Position numbers and translations under genes: made by a program. The notes under the pieces were generated by a model that worked only from the letters and a program-made list of their open reading frames with translations, made no database searches and was not told the origin of the DNA. A stretch of 64,000 bases of DNA, from the NCBI RefSeq assembly GCF_004116955.1, contig NZ_CP026362.1:2203677-2267676 (forward strand), read 5' to 3'. Source of the DNA: Bacillus vallismortis. Lineage in GTDB: Bacteria > Bacillota > Bacilli > Bacillales > Bacillaceae. This document shows, in pieces, positions 36,572-45,465 of the stretch (the stretch's first letter is position 1; every line of letters starts with the position of its first letter).

Positions 36572-36838
36572 TTGGAATACCCTTTGAATGAACAGCCATT
36601 TGAACAAATGACACCTTATGATGAAAGACAGCCTTATTATTATCCGCGCCCACGACCGCCTTTTTATCCGCCTTATTATTACCCAAGACCGTTCTATCCG
36701 CGGCCGCCTTACTATTACCCGCGCCCACGACCGCCTTACTATCCATGGTCCGGTTATGGCGGCGGTTTCGGCGGCGGCTTCGGCGGCGGCTTCGGCGGCG
36801 GATATGGCGGAGGATATGGCGGAGGATACGGATACTAA
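36572..36838 (+). CDS. cotT: Inner spore coat protein CotT
   Basis: Proline-, tyrosine- and glycine-rich coat protein of 88 residues. The first part has repeated YYPRPRPP units and the last third is a run of GGGFGG and GGGYGG units. The TTG at 36572 was chosen: GGGAGG lies upstream and the product then begins with the EYPLNEQPFE region known from CotT, which is processed from a precursor. The open frame extends to 36533 but crosses the ribosome site. Expressed late in the mother cell. Confidence 0.9.
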   Translation: MEYPLNEQPFEQMTPYDERQPYYYPRPRPPFYPPYYYPRPFYPRPPYYYPRPRPPYYPWSGYGGGFGGGFGGGFGGGYGGGYGGGYGY

Positions 36839-36850
36839 GCGCCATTAATC

Positions 36851-36882
36851 AAAATGGGGGCAGTCCAGCTCCCCATTTTTTT
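36851..36882 (+). terminator. Terminator after cotT
   Basis: AAAATGGGG pairs with CCCCATTTT, followed by more T residues. Confidence 0.85.
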
Positions 36883-36984
36883 GTTTTAAAAACGACAATA
36901 TTATGACAAATCTAGGAAATAATTGTGATTCTATAGCCGTCTTGTTACGATTACAAAAGCATGCAGTTTTGGGGAGGTGTCTTT

Positions 36985-37947
36985 TTGGAGAATACAAGTG
37001 ATTCTGCAGCCATTTCTGAAGCCAAATACATAAAACCTTCAAATCGGGTAACAGTTTACGATTTTATCAAACTTGCAAAACCCGGGATTATCATATCAAA
37101 CTCGATCGCTGCCTTCGGCGGATTCTGGATCGCGTTTGCAAGCGCAGAAAAACCATTAACAGGAATGGCTTTTTTGATGACAATGGTGACAGCAATGCTC
37201 GGAACTGCATTTGTTATGGCTTCCGGCACTGTCTATAACAATTATTTTGACCGGCATATGGACGCAAAAATGGCGCGCACCCGCAGCAGAGCGTCGGTCA
37301 CAGGGAAAATGCCGCCAGCCATGATCGTCACGTATGGTTCTGTTTTAGGAATCACCGGTCTTGCGATGCTCTACTCCCTCAATCCATTAACTTCCCTTCT
37401 CGGACTGGCCGCTTTTATTTTTTATGCAATCATCTATACCATATGGGTGAAACGAACTTCTGTGTGGAGTACATTTGTCGGGAGCTTTCCCGGAGCTGCG
37501 CCGCCATTGATGGGGTATTGTGCGGTAACCGGTGACATCAGTATGACTGCAGTGCTGTTGTACGCGATCATGTTTCTGTGGCAGCCGCCGCATTTTTGGG
37601 CGATTGGAATCAGACGCAAAGAGGAATATCGGGCAGCGGGCGTTCCGCTCTTGCCTGTTGTAAAAGGAAATCATGTAACAAAAATAAAAATGCTTCAATA
37701 TATTGCAGTTCTGGTGCCGGTCACACTATTATTTCCTTTCTCTCTTCCCGCCGCCCATATCAGCTCATTTTATTTCTTAGCAGCCCTGATTCTCGGATGC
37801 ATATGGATCAAAAAAAGCATCCAGGGATTCAAAACGGACGATGACGTGAAGTGGGCAAAGGATATGTTTATCTACTCGCTCGTTTATTTTTGCTTGCTGT
37901 TTTTCTTCATGATGGCAGATTCATTTGTCATGTTATTGATTAGGTGA
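36985..37947 (+). CDS. ctaO: Protohaem IX farnesyltransferase (haem O synthase), paralogue
   Basis: UbiA-family prenyltransferase of 320 residues with about 8-9 membrane segments that attaches farnesyl to protohaem to make haem O. The first Asp-rich motif is NYFDRHMDAKMARTRSR and the second region is HFWAIGIRRKEEYRAAGVP. The TTG at 36985 is preceded by GGGGAGGTG and starts MENTSDSAA. B. subtilis also has ctaB; CtaO is the second enzyme. Confidence 0.93.
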   Translation: MENTSDSAAISEAKYIKPSNRVTVYDFIKLAKPGIIISNSIAAFGGFWIAFASAEKPLTGMAFLMTMVTAMLGTAFVMASGTVYNNYFDRHMDAKMARTRSRASVTGKMPPAMIVTYGSVLGITGLAMLYSLNPLTSLLGLAAFIFYAIIYTIWVKRTSVWSTFVGSFPGAAPPLMGYCAVTGDISMTAVLLYAIMFLWQPPHFWAIGIRRKEEYRAAGVPLLPVVKGNHVTKIKMLQYIAVLVPVTLLFPFSLPAAHISSFYFLAALILGCIWIKKSIQGFKTDDDVKWAKDMFIYSLVYFCLLFFFMMADSFVMLLIR

Positions 37948-37960
37948 TTATCATGCAAAA

Positions 37961-37988
37961 GAGCCACACATTAATGTGACTCTTTTTT
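37961..37988. terminator. Terminator after ctaO
   Basis: GAGCCACACATTAATGTGACTC forms a near-perfect hairpin followed by TTTTTT. It overlaps the 3' end of the minus-strand membrane gene and can serve both directions. Confidence 0.8.
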
Positions 37989-38231
37989 GTTTGGAAACAC
38001 AGCCTCTAATAGAAATGCCACGCAAAAAAACACAGCCATGCAAATCAAGAACCGGACGATCTCACTCAAAATCCAGCTATCAGCAATACGCATACCATCG
38101 GTTTCATGAAGAGTTGCACATATTGAAAAAATCATGAGTATATATTTTAAGGTTCTTTGTTCATGAAATACCATCGCTTTCTTACATTGATCATGCAAAC
38201 TCCATTCGGAGAAAAAACATGCCTGCATCAC
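37971..38231 (-). CDS. Small hypothetical membrane protein
   Basis: Protein of 86 residues with one clear hydrophobic segment near the C-terminus (FLICMAVFFCVAFLLEAVF). The start is coupled to the stop of the upstream gene as GTGA, so the two probably form one operon. A later ATG at residue 47 (MRIADSW) is an alternative start. By position it may correspond to yjdJ of 168, but I cannot confirm this. Confidence 0.5.
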   Translation of the reverse strand: MMQACFFSEWSLHDQCKKAMVFHEQRTLKYILMIFSICATLHETDGMRIADSWILSEIVRFLICMAVFFCVAFLLEAVFPNKKESH

Positions 38232-38584
38232 TGCATGTTTTGATTGTAAGAAGTCCTTGTTTTTTCAGCCAGCCATTTGCTAAGTTCAGGCAAACAAATG
38301 AAAAACGCTTCTGAAAAAAAATAAATCTTTTGCGATAAACAAAGCGGCGGAAAGCTCGAACCGGCTGATGCTGTACTCTCTCCTAATGAAAATAAGAACA
38401 TTAGAAAATGTAGTAACGGCATGAAAAAAATATATAGCATCCTTAATACGTGGATCGGGACGTGTACCTTTTTCTTAAAACCAATACAAGAAAAAATAAA
38501 TCCATAAACGAAAAGACAGTACGTCCCCCAGCCTAGTATCGGGTGTGCGCTAAACCACAAAAATAAAATTGCTAACAAATACAT
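38228..38584 (-). CDS. Small hypothetical membrane protein
   Basis: Protein of 118 residues with two or three hydrophobic segments in the first 70 residues and a polar C-terminus. The ATG at 38584 follows TTGGAGAACGAG. It overlaps the next gene by 4 bases. No family is recognised. Confidence 0.5.
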   Translation of the reverse strand: MYLLAILFLWFSAHPILGWGTYCLFVYGFIFSCIGFKKKVHVPIHVLRMLYIFFMPLLHFLMFLFSLGESTASAGSSFPPLCLSQKIYFFSEAFFICLPELSKWLAEKTRTSYNQNMQ

Positions 38585-38843
38585 CTCGTTCTCCAATCAT
38601 AAACTCGACTCTTTTTTCCATCATCAGGTATTATAAGCCAAAAACAAACAAAAGAATAGACATGTTTCTATATTTAGTACATGAACAAAAAGAGAAGTAA
38701 AAAGGAAACCTATCTAGATGAAAAACTTATGAGGCTTCTCCCTCTTGAATGGATTTATATTTCCATTTGAATAAACACTTTCTTAAAGACTTCGAAACTT
38801 CTTTGCCAATCTAACGTATATCTTCACAAGGAGGTTTCAAACG

Positions 38844-39029
38844 ATGAAGGAGTATGAATTCGTAAGAGTTGAACTGAGTACCATGAGAAGAAGGCCTAAA
38901 GAAGACTACCAGCAAATCATCCATGACTATGCCAAAGAAGGCTGGTAATTCATTCAGATTTTTGCGCCCAGTATCAACGGGTATGGAGCGGCTGCTTATT
39001 TTGAAATGATATTTGAAAGAGATGCGTAA
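38844..39029 (+). pseudogene. DUF4177 gene interrupted by a nonsense codon
   Basis: AAGGAGG precedes an ATG at 38844 that reads [12 protein letters not shown] and continues to HDYAKEGW, then TAA at 38946-38948. The same frame continues FIQIFAPSINGYG and AAYFEMIFERDA to a second stop at 39027. DUF4177 proteins read through this point with a residue between GW and F, so one in-frame stop has replaced one codon. A terminator follows at once. Either the gene is dead here or the base is a sequencing error. Confidence 0.75.
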
Positions 39030-39060
39030 AAAGCTTAGTCTATGGGTCTAAGCTTTTTCA
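39028..39060 (+). terminator. Terminator after the DUF4177 pseudogene
   Basis: AAAAAGCTTAG pairs with CTAAGCTTTTT around TCTATGGGT. Confidence 0.85.
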
Positions 39061-39273
39061 TTTGCCCTTTATATCCCAATCTCGTTGCGTACCATGTATA
39101 CAAGTTCAGCAAATGATTGCTCACATGCTTTGGCTTATTCTTGCTGCACTATTTTTAGGTCCATACCGATTTTCCCTGCACTGACCAATGATAAAATCAA
39201 GCGCTGCATCAATATGGGCCGGGAACCTTTGCATGCCAATTGGTGAGCAATTAAAACAAAAGCAGGCTCCCAT
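39061..39273. other. Intergenic region without a recognisable gene
   Basis: About 210 bases with no convincing coding frame and no strong motif, between the DUF4177 pseudogene and the lipoprotein terminator. Confidence 0.4.
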
Positions 39274-39297
39274 AAAAAGAGGGAAAACCCTCCCTCT
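39274..39297 (-). terminator. Terminator after the acidic lipoprotein gene
   Basis: AGAGGGA pairs with TCCCTCT; read on the minus strand it is followed by TTTTTATG. Confidence 0.7.
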
Positions 39298-39336
39298 ATA
39301 CTGAGAGCGGGTTCAACAATGATTAATTCCGTTTCC

Positions 39337-39618
39337 TTATTCATCTTTCTTATCTTTATCGGTATCTTCAGCATCCTCAACTGGATCTTCTGGATCAGCT
39401 TCATTATCGTTTTCATCATCTTGATTGATGGTATCATCCTCATCGACACCTGGCACGTTGTTATTGTCCGTATCTTGGTTGTTTCCGTTATGATCTTGAT
39501 CGTTCTCTTCAACATCTGGGGCATTGTTGTCATTATTTTCATCTTGATTATTATTACAGCCCATTAATACAAAACTGGATAGGAACAACGCACCTATCAT
39601 TTGCAGCCATTTTTTCAT
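39337..39618 (-). CDS. Highly acidic small lipoprotein
   Basis: Protein of 93 residues. It has a lipoprotein signal peptide with the lipobox LMGC (Cys near residue 21), then a mature chain made almost only of Asp, Glu, Asn and a few Pro/Val, with EDAEDTDKDKKDE at the end. The ATG at 39618 is 6 bases after AAAGGAGG, in preference to the ATG touching that site. The chain is probably disordered and could bind cations at the membrane surface. No family recognised; I do not recall it at this locus in 168. Confidence 0.7.
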   Translation of the reverse strand: MKKWLQMIGALFLSSFVLMGCNNNQDENNDNNAPDVEENDQDHNGNNQDTDNNNVPGVDEDDTINQDDENDNEADPEDPVEDAEDTDKDKKDE

Positions 39619-39832
39619 TTTCATCCTCCTTTCTTCATTTTCATCCCTATCAGTTTGTCCAGCATGCTTTCTTTCATTCGTTGCATTCTTATCTGTTCTA
39701 ACTTGATAACTGAAAAGAAATGGCTCGAAGATGAAGCAATACGATAAATAACAGCTCTTTTATTTGGTGATTTTGCATTGCTTGAGTGTGGTTTAAATGA
39801 AGGAAGCTGATCACATCCTTTCATACCATCAA

Positions 39833-39860
39833 AAAAACCCTTCCATTTAAGAAGGGTTTT
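39833..39860 (-). terminator. Terminator after manA
   Basis: AAAAACCCTTC pairs with GAAGGGTTTT around CATTTAA, with a T tract on the minus strand. Confidence 0.8.
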
Positions 39861-39916
39861 CCATTCTGCGACCGTCAAGCCAAGCGTGAATTGATACACT
39901 TGTTATCTAGATCGTT

Positions 39917-40864
39917 TCATAGATGAGAGACGATACACTCTGCCCGCCCCTCCAGTTTAAATACTCCAAAACCGTACGGCAGCAGCATATGATCTCCTTT
40001 TTTGAAGGTATTGATATTCACACCGGAGATCATACGGCCTTCTCCTTCAATCACACTGACCAGAAGGAACGGTTTTTGCTGTTTTAATGTCGCAGCTCCT
40101 GTTAAACGCCATTTTTCCACTGTAAAGTAAGCACATTCAACAAACGTGGTTGTAAGCAAATCATCTGTTTGTTCATATTGAATAGTGTGACGATCTGAAA
40201 TGGATGGAACCTCTATGACTTCTAAGCTCTTCTCCAGATGAAGCTCGCGCATATTGCCTTCTGCATTTTTTCGCTCGTAATCATATAATCTGTAGGTTGT
40301 ATCAGAATTCTGCTGTGTTTCTAAAACGAGAATGCCTTTTCCAATCGCATGAACGGTACCGCTTGGCACATAGAAGAAATCCCCCGGCTTTACCTTTACG
40401 CGGCGCAAAAGCTCCTCCCATTCTCCAAGTTCAATCATCGAGATCAGTTCTTCCTTTGTTTTTGCATTGTGGCCGTAAATGATCTCTGCGTCTTTTTCGC
40501 AATCAATGATGTACCAGCATTCGGTTTTTCCGAGCTCTCCGTTTTCATGTATATTGGCGAACTCATCGTTCGGATGCACCTGAACGGATAAATCTTGGTC
40601 CGCATCTAATATTTTTGTAAGCAGAGGGAAACGGTCCCCTTCAAGCTGTCCGAATAAATATCTGTGGTGCTCCCATAATTCGCAGAGCGTGAACCCTTTA
40701 TACATCCCGTTTTGAACAACGCTTTGCCCATTTTTATGAGCAGCAAAAGCCCAGCATTCCCCTGTTCGTTCTGACGGAATGTGATAACCGAAATCAGCTA
40801 AAGCGGCGCCGCCCCAAATCCTCTCTTTGAAAACAGGCTTGAAAAATAACGGTTCAGTCGTCAT
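39917..40864 (-). CDS. manA: Mannose-6-phosphate isomerase, class I
   Basis: Zinc cupin-type isomerase of 315 residues that converts mannose-6-phosphate to fructose-6-phosphate. Metal-binding QVHPND is at residues 95-100 and GTVHAIGKGILVLETQQNSD lies in the centre. It lies 15 bases after manP, so uptake with phosphorylation and the isomerisation step are encoded together. Confidence 0.95.
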   Translation of the reverse strand: MTTEPLFFKPVFKERIWGGAALADFGYHIPSERTGECWAFAAHKNGQSVVQNGMYKGFTLCELWEHHRYLFGQLEGDRFPLLTKILDADQDLSVQVHPNDEFANIHENGELGKTECWYIIDCEKDAEIIYGHNAKTKEELISMIELGEWEELLRRVKVKPGDFFYVPSGTVHAIGKGILVLETQQNSDTTYRLYDYERKNAEGNMRELHLEKSLEVIEVPSISDRHTIQYEQTDDLLTTTFVECAYFTVEKWRLTGAATLKQQKPFLLVSVIEGEGRMISGVNINTFKKGDHMLLPYGFGVFKLEGRAECIVSHL

Positions 40865-40879
40865 GAAAATCCCCCCGCA

Positions 40880-42832
40880 TTACACGATTTCATCCAGCAG
40901 CTTGTATGCCTCTTCTTTTGTTTGCACGGAGAGCAGCCGGTTCCTATAACTGTCATTCATTAGTTTCCGGGATAACATCTGCAATATTTTCAAATGCTGG
41001 TTCCCTCTGCTATCTTCCGGGACAGCTATCATAAAGATTAATTTCGCATCTGATCCATCGAGGCTGTTCCAGCCAACGCCTGATCGTTTGATCCCAAAGG
41101 CAACACTCGGTTCCCTGACCGACTCAGATTTTCCGTGCGGAATTGCGATATTCATGCCAATCGCCGTTGTGCCTTGTTGTTCACGTTTCAAAATGGCTTG
41201 TTTAAACCCGCTCTCGGACAGCAGCATACCTCTCTGTGACAGCTGTTGAATCATTTCATCAATAATGTCGTCCCTGGTCTCTCCGGATAAATGTGGGTCA
41301 ATCAGCTCTGGGCTGATGATGTCTGTCAGTTTTTTGATTTCCGTCATCCCGGCTTTTTGGCTTTCGGCTTGAGTCGGCTGCGTTATTTCTTTCGCCGCAG
41401 CAGCTTCACTTGGCGGTGTAGTTTCGCTGAGCACAGGGGACGCCACCGTAATATCCTTTTTTAATACATTGATGAACAGAGCAGTGACAAGAGATCCCGC
41501 AATCACAGCAATAAAAAACATCAAAACATGATCAACTGCGCCAAGCACTGCGACGATAGGTCCGCCATGCGCCACTCTGTCTCCGACATTTCCAATCATC
41601 GCAATCACAGAACCCGTCATAGAACCCGCCATAATACTGGGAATGACCCGAAGAGGATCCTGCGCCGCAAATGGAATGGCTCCCTCAGTGATACCGAAGA
41701 GTCCCATCGTAAATGCCGCTTTCCCCATTTCTCTTTGAGATGCCTCGAACTTTCTTTTTCCTAAGAACGTTGCAATGCCGAGGCCGATCGGCGGTATACA
41801 AATGGCGACGGCAATCGGTCCCATAATTTCATAGTTTCCTTCTCCGATCATGGCCGATCCAAATAGAAATGCCACTTTGTTTACGGGACCGCCCATATCA
41901 AATGAGATCATCGCACCTAAAATCAATGCCAGCAGGATCGAGCTCGACCCTTTCATACCTGCCAGCCATACCGTTAAAGATTCGAAAATTTGGGCTACAG
42001 GTGCGCCGATCAAACACACAAACGCCAAACCTACAATCAGTGATGCAAACACCGGGATAATAATAATCGGCATAATCGGCTGGATTGCTTTTGGAACTTT
42101 TAATTTTTTGATCCAAAGGGCAGCATAGCCGGCCAAAAATCCGGCTATGATACCGCCGAGGAAACCGGCGCCGCTTGCGCTGTCATAAAAACTTCCAGTC
42201 GCTGCAATATATCCGCCGATCATCCCAGGCACAAGCCCCGGTTTATCAGCGATACTATAGGCGATATACCCGGCTAATATCGGAATCATGAACGAAAATG
42301 AAGCACTGCCGATCTGTTCAATCGTTTTCCAGAAAGAATCATCCGGAACGACTAAGCCTTTTGGCGTTTTTTCGCTCCCAAGCGTTAATGCAACCGCTAT
42401 CAATAAACCGCCGACGACAATGAAAGGAACCATAAACGAAACACCGTTCATCAAATGTCGGTAAATCGGATTTTGTTTCTTCTCCTGTTGATTGGTTGAT
42501 ACCGGTTTTGAAGCGGGATGGTAGACCGAGATATTCCCGCTAAGTGCTTTTTGAATCAATTCTTCCGGTTTGCGAATGCCGTCCTGAACCCCGACAGACA
42601 GCAATTTTTTGCCTATAAACCGGTCTTTGTTTACCGAGCGGTCTGCCGCAATAATGATCGCGTCCGCTTCCCGAATGTCCTCCGCGGTTAGCTCATTTTC
42701 CACTCCGATTCCGCCCTGGGTCTCGACTTTGATGGAAACGCCTAATCTGTCGGCAGCTTTTTGCAGATTTTCCGCTGCCATATACGTATGGGCAATTCCG
42801 TTCGGACAAGAGGTTATCGCCAACAGTTTCAT
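40880..42832 (-). CDS. manP: Mannose-specific PTS enzyme IIBCA
   Basis: Fructose-family PTS permease of 650 residues. The N-terminal IIB domain has the phospho-Cys in SCPNGIAHTYMAAENL. The membrane IIC domain (about residues 110-470) includes QDPLRVIPSIMAGSMTGS. The C-terminal IIA domain has the phospho-His in GMNIAIPHGKS. It imports and phosphorylates mannose. The ATG at 42832 has AAAGGAGG 6 bases upstream; an ATG abutting that site is rejected. ManR, encoded upstream, activates it. Confidence 0.95.
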   Translation of the reverse strand: MKLLAITSCPNGIAHTYMAAENLQKAADRLGVSIKVETQGGIGVENELTAEDIREADAIIIAADRSVNKDRFIGKKLLSVGVQDGIRKPEELIQKALSGNISVYHPASKPVSTNQQEKKQNPIYRHLMNGVSFMVPFIVVGGLLIAVALTLGSEKTPKGLVVPDDSFWKTIEQIGSASFSFMIPILAGYIAYSIADKPGLVPGMIGGYIAATGSFYDSASGAGFLGGIIAGFLAGYAALWIKKLKVPKAIQPIMPIIIIPVFASLIVGLAFVCLIGAPVAQIFESLTVWLAGMKGSSSILLALILGAMISFDMGGPVNKVAFLFGSAMIGEGNYEIMGPIAVAICIPPIGLGIATFLGKRKFEASQREMGKAAFTMGLFGITEGAIPFAAQDPLRVIPSIMAGSMTGSVIAMIGNVGDRVAHGGPIVAVLGAVDHVLMFFIAVIAGSLVTALFINVLKKDITVASPVLSETTPPSEAAAAKEITQPTQAESQKAGMTEIKKLTDIISPELIDPHLSGETRDDIIDEMIQQLSQRGMLLSESGFKQAILKREQQGTTAIGMNIAIPHGKSESVREPSVAFGIKRSGVGWNSLDGSDAKLIFMIAVPEDSRGNQHLKILQMLSRKLMNDSYRNRLLSVQTKEEAYKLLDEIV

Positions 42833-42956
42833 ATACATCCTCCTTTACACTATGAATCATAAGATCTTGTCTCAACTGTATACTGAAATCAGGCTGTAAA
42901 AATGGCTTTATTTTACCGTTAATTTCGGAAATAAAGGCATTTTTCCTTATAAACAA

Positions 42957-42984
42957 AAAAAGCAAGGAATCAATCCCTGCTTTA
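42957..42984 (-). terminator. Terminator after manR
   Basis: AAAGCAGGGATT pairs with the A/G-rich complement on the minus strand (one mismatch) and is followed by TTTTTTTG. Confidence 0.7.
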
Positions 42985-44928
42985 ATAATCCAAATAAGAT
43001 AAAAATGTCATGATGTCTGTTTCTTTCGTCAGCTTCTGGACGAAAGCCGGCTGCTCACTGAGATATGAAAGCTCACGAAACAGCTGCTTTGTCATATTTT
43101 GATCCTCGTGTTTGACAGCGAGCATAAAAACAAGCGATACTTTCTCATTTCCCCAATCAAGCGGTTCTTTTAATGTGGCAATCGCGATGGCTGATTGTTT
43201 GATATATTTAACGTTTGCATGAGGAATGGCTATGCCTGCCCCGATATTTGTCGCCGCCATTTTCTCCCTCATCACCGCATGAACCGCATACTCTTTTTCA
43301 ACATAGCCTTTCTCAAACAAAGCAATCGACAGCTGTTCAATTAACTTGTAGCGGTGCTCTGCTTCTTGCTGCAAAAATACCAAAAAAGGCGTTGTATTGT
43401 TCAGCATTTGAAATGTTTTGTTTTCGCGTTGCGATTTTTCAAGCTGATCGACAAATACGTTCAATTCTTTCTCATCGCCAGGCTCTAAAAGCGGTGATAC
43501 AACAATGTGAGGAATCGTTATATATTCCAAAGCAACGGTGGAGATGACAAGATCAATATCCTCATGCTTTTTTATAAAGTCCGCTAAATCCGATTTTGCG
43601 ATACAAGCCATGACAGCGATTTGATGACATTTCCGTTCAATTTTCGTCCGCAGCAATTGTGACATCCCAATGCCCATGTGGCAGACGATGATCGCCTTTT
43701 TACGCGTCTCGCTGCTGTGATGCATTCGTTCGATCGCTGCCTGAAAATGCAGTGTCAAATATGCCGCCTCTTCCTCGGGAATATGAAGATCAAACGTTTG
43801 ATTGATGTCTTCCAAAACGTCAATGATCAGGTGAAACAAATAAGGATACATCTTTTTGATGTCATAAAGCATAGGATTTGATACAGAAAGATCGTAGCTC
43901 AGCCGTTGTAACACAGTATTCAAATGAATGCTCAATCCGTTAATCAAATCCTGATCTTTGTGAAAATCCAGCATTTTCAGCTCTGAAACACGATGGATTA
44001 AATGCCTTACCACCTTAGGAAGCACAGCGTTTTCAAGGGTCTCTTCTTGCTGCTGTAAGTGATAACGAACTTTCCCGCCCAATATATGTAATGTTAAATA
44101 CACGGCTTCTTCTTCAGGAAAACGGATGGCAAAAACCGGCTCAAGCCGTTGCAAACAAGCAAATGTCCATTGATATTCTTTCTTCCTTTTTACGGCCGCC
44201 ATTTCTTTTGGGGACAACGAGATCGGCTGTTTCATTTTGATCCGGCGAACCATGAACAAAGTATGCAGCAGCAAATTCTCAAATGTTTCATCTGTAAAAT
44301 AGAGAGAATGCTTTTTTTGTAATGCTTTGATTTCTTTCGTCACAAAGTCGACTTCATAACTTAAAAACTGGCTTTTCATAAATTGGCTTGCAAACTCGGT
44401 GCTTTCAATCAAATCAGATATTCTTGCCAGTGCTTTTCTTTTATTTTTTTCGTTCCCTTCAACTTTTAATCCAAGCCGCTGCCTCGAAACCAGTGTGAGA
44501 TCAAATCGCTTCAGCCACTCCTCTACCGCACATAGATCCTTTTTAATAGAAGATCGATTGACAAAATGCTGAGCGGCCATTTCTTTTGCGGAAACAGGCT
44601 TTACATTCATTAATAAGTCATAAGCCATTTGCAGCATTCTTTCTTCATCTGTCCGCCGCCTAGAATGGACATGTACTGTATGTAATTGTTGGCTTAACCA
44701 AGCCCTTTCCTGTTCCTCTATATGTAAAAAGACGCCTAACCCTGGTTTCCGAATGAGCTGGGCCTGAGAATGTTCATTGAGATAATCCTCGATCGCTTTC
44801 AAGTCATTCCTGATCGTTTTCTCAGAACACTGTACCCTGTCTGCGAAATCTTGCACAACTAAATAGTCATCAGGTTCAGATAACAACAGATACAAAATCT
44901 CTTTTTGTCTTGTATTCATGTATTTCAT
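42982..44928 (-). CDS. manR: PRD-containing transcriptional activator of mannose genes
   Basis: BglG/MtlR-type regulator of 648 residues. It has an N-terminal HTH_11 and Mga-like DNA-binding part (QVRCS-like VQDFADRVQCSEKTIRNDL), two PTS regulation domains with conserved His, a GatB-like IIB domain (CHMGIGMSQLL) and a C-terminal IIA domain (AIPHANVKY). Phosphorylation by HPr activates it and by ManP inhibits it. The ATG at 44928 is preceded by AGGAAGG and gives the known length; the longer frame to 45021 is rejected. A perfect cre lies upstream. Confidence 0.94.
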   Translation of the reverse strand: MKYMNTRQKEILYLLLSEPDDYLVVQDFADRVQCSEKTIRNDLKAIEDYLNEHSQAQLIRKPGLGVFLHIEEQERAWLSQQLHTVHVHSRRRTDEERMLQMAYDLLMNVKPVSAKEMAAQHFVNRSSIKKDLCAVEEWLKRFDLTLVSRQRLGLKVEGNEKNKRKALARISDLIESTEFASQFMKSQFLSYEVDFVTKEIKALQKKHSLYFTDETFENLLLHTLFMVRRIKMKQPISLSPKEMAAVKRKKEYQWTFACLQRLEPVFAIRFPEEEAVYLTLHILGGKVRYHLQQQEETLENAVLPKVVRHLIHRVSELKMLDFHKDQDLINGLSIHLNTVLQRLSYDLSVSNPMLYDIKKMYPYLFHLIIDVLEDINQTFDLHIPEEEAAYLTLHFQAAIERMHHSSETRKKAIIVCHMGIGMSQLLRTKIERKCHQIAVMACIAKSDLADFIKKHEDIDLVISTVALEYITIPHIVVSPLLEPGDEKELNVFVDQLEKSQRENKTFQMLNNTTPFLVFLQQEAEHRYKLIEQLSIALFEKGYVEKEYAVHAVMREKMAATNIGAGIAIPHANVKYIKQSAIAIATLKEPLDWGNEKVSLVFMLAVKHEDQNMTKQLFRELSYLSEQPAFVQKLTKETDIMTFLSYLDY

Positions 44929-44990
44929 CTGTTTTCTATCCTTCCTGTCAGTATCCGCTTGAATAAATGATAGTATAAGTACACTATAAA

Positions 44991-45004
44991 TGTAACCGTT
45001 TACA
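44991..45004. promoter_or_regulatory. cre (CcpA operator) upstream of manR
   Basis: TGTAACCGTTTACA matches the cre consensus TGWNANCGNTNWCA at every position and is palindromic. It lies about 65 bases upstream of manR and explains glucose repression of the mannose genes. Confidence 0.8.
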
Positions 45005-45465
45005 TTATAACGTGAAATCATAGAGTCAAAAGTTTTGTTTTTTACCGAAGCTTCCGGAAAAAAGGGTTTTTATGTTATTAGAGTTATTCTATAATCCGAT
45101 ATGTGATCAGCAATTTTTACGAATTTTAGAGATCTATTCGAATAGTGAGGGGTAAAGCATTATTTTATGTTATGAAAATTTTAAAAGGTTTAGATGAAAT
45201 TTCTGGTGAGTATCTAGATCGCTATCCAGGAAATAAGTTTATGAATATAAAAATACATAAGAAATTAAGGTTACTTTTGATATTTCCTGAAATTTTAACT
45301 CAATTGTGATTTTAAAGTCCATATATCCAATTCACATCAGAAACAATATCCTCAGAGCCGCCCCCTCTTAATCGTTAACAAATAATTAACAATTATTTAC
45401 AAGGATGTTTTTTCGAAAAATCGAATTCTTTTGATGTAACAAAAAAAACTAAAGGAGTGTTTAAA
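45005..45465. other. AT-rich interval between manR and the LCI-like gene
   Basis: About 460 bases, much more AT-rich than flanking core genes. A 45-codon frame at 45172-45309 (MKILKGLDEISGEY at its start) lacks a ribosome site and a family match, so it may be a gene remnant. No other gene is seen. The promoter for the LCI-like gene should lie in the last 100 bases. Confidence 0.45.

Noticed and set aside
36555-36848. Arg/Ser-rich and Arg-His-rich frames on both strands over cotT
   Set aside because: They are shadows of the repetitive GGC/CCG-rich cotT coding sequence and have no ribosome site.
39135-39542. Minus-strand 135-codon frame overlapping the acidic lipoprotein gene
   Set aside because: Low-complexity shadow of the Asp/Asn repeats in another frame; it also crosses the terminator at 39274-39297.
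39621-39899. Minus-strand 92-codon frame between manA and the lipoprotein gene
   Set aside because: It runs through the manA terminator hairpin at 39833-39860, has no ribosome site and no family resemblance.
45172-45309. 45-codon frame between manR and the LCI-like gene as a gene
   Set aside because: No ribosome site, no family match and AT-rich composition; listed only as a possible remnant.
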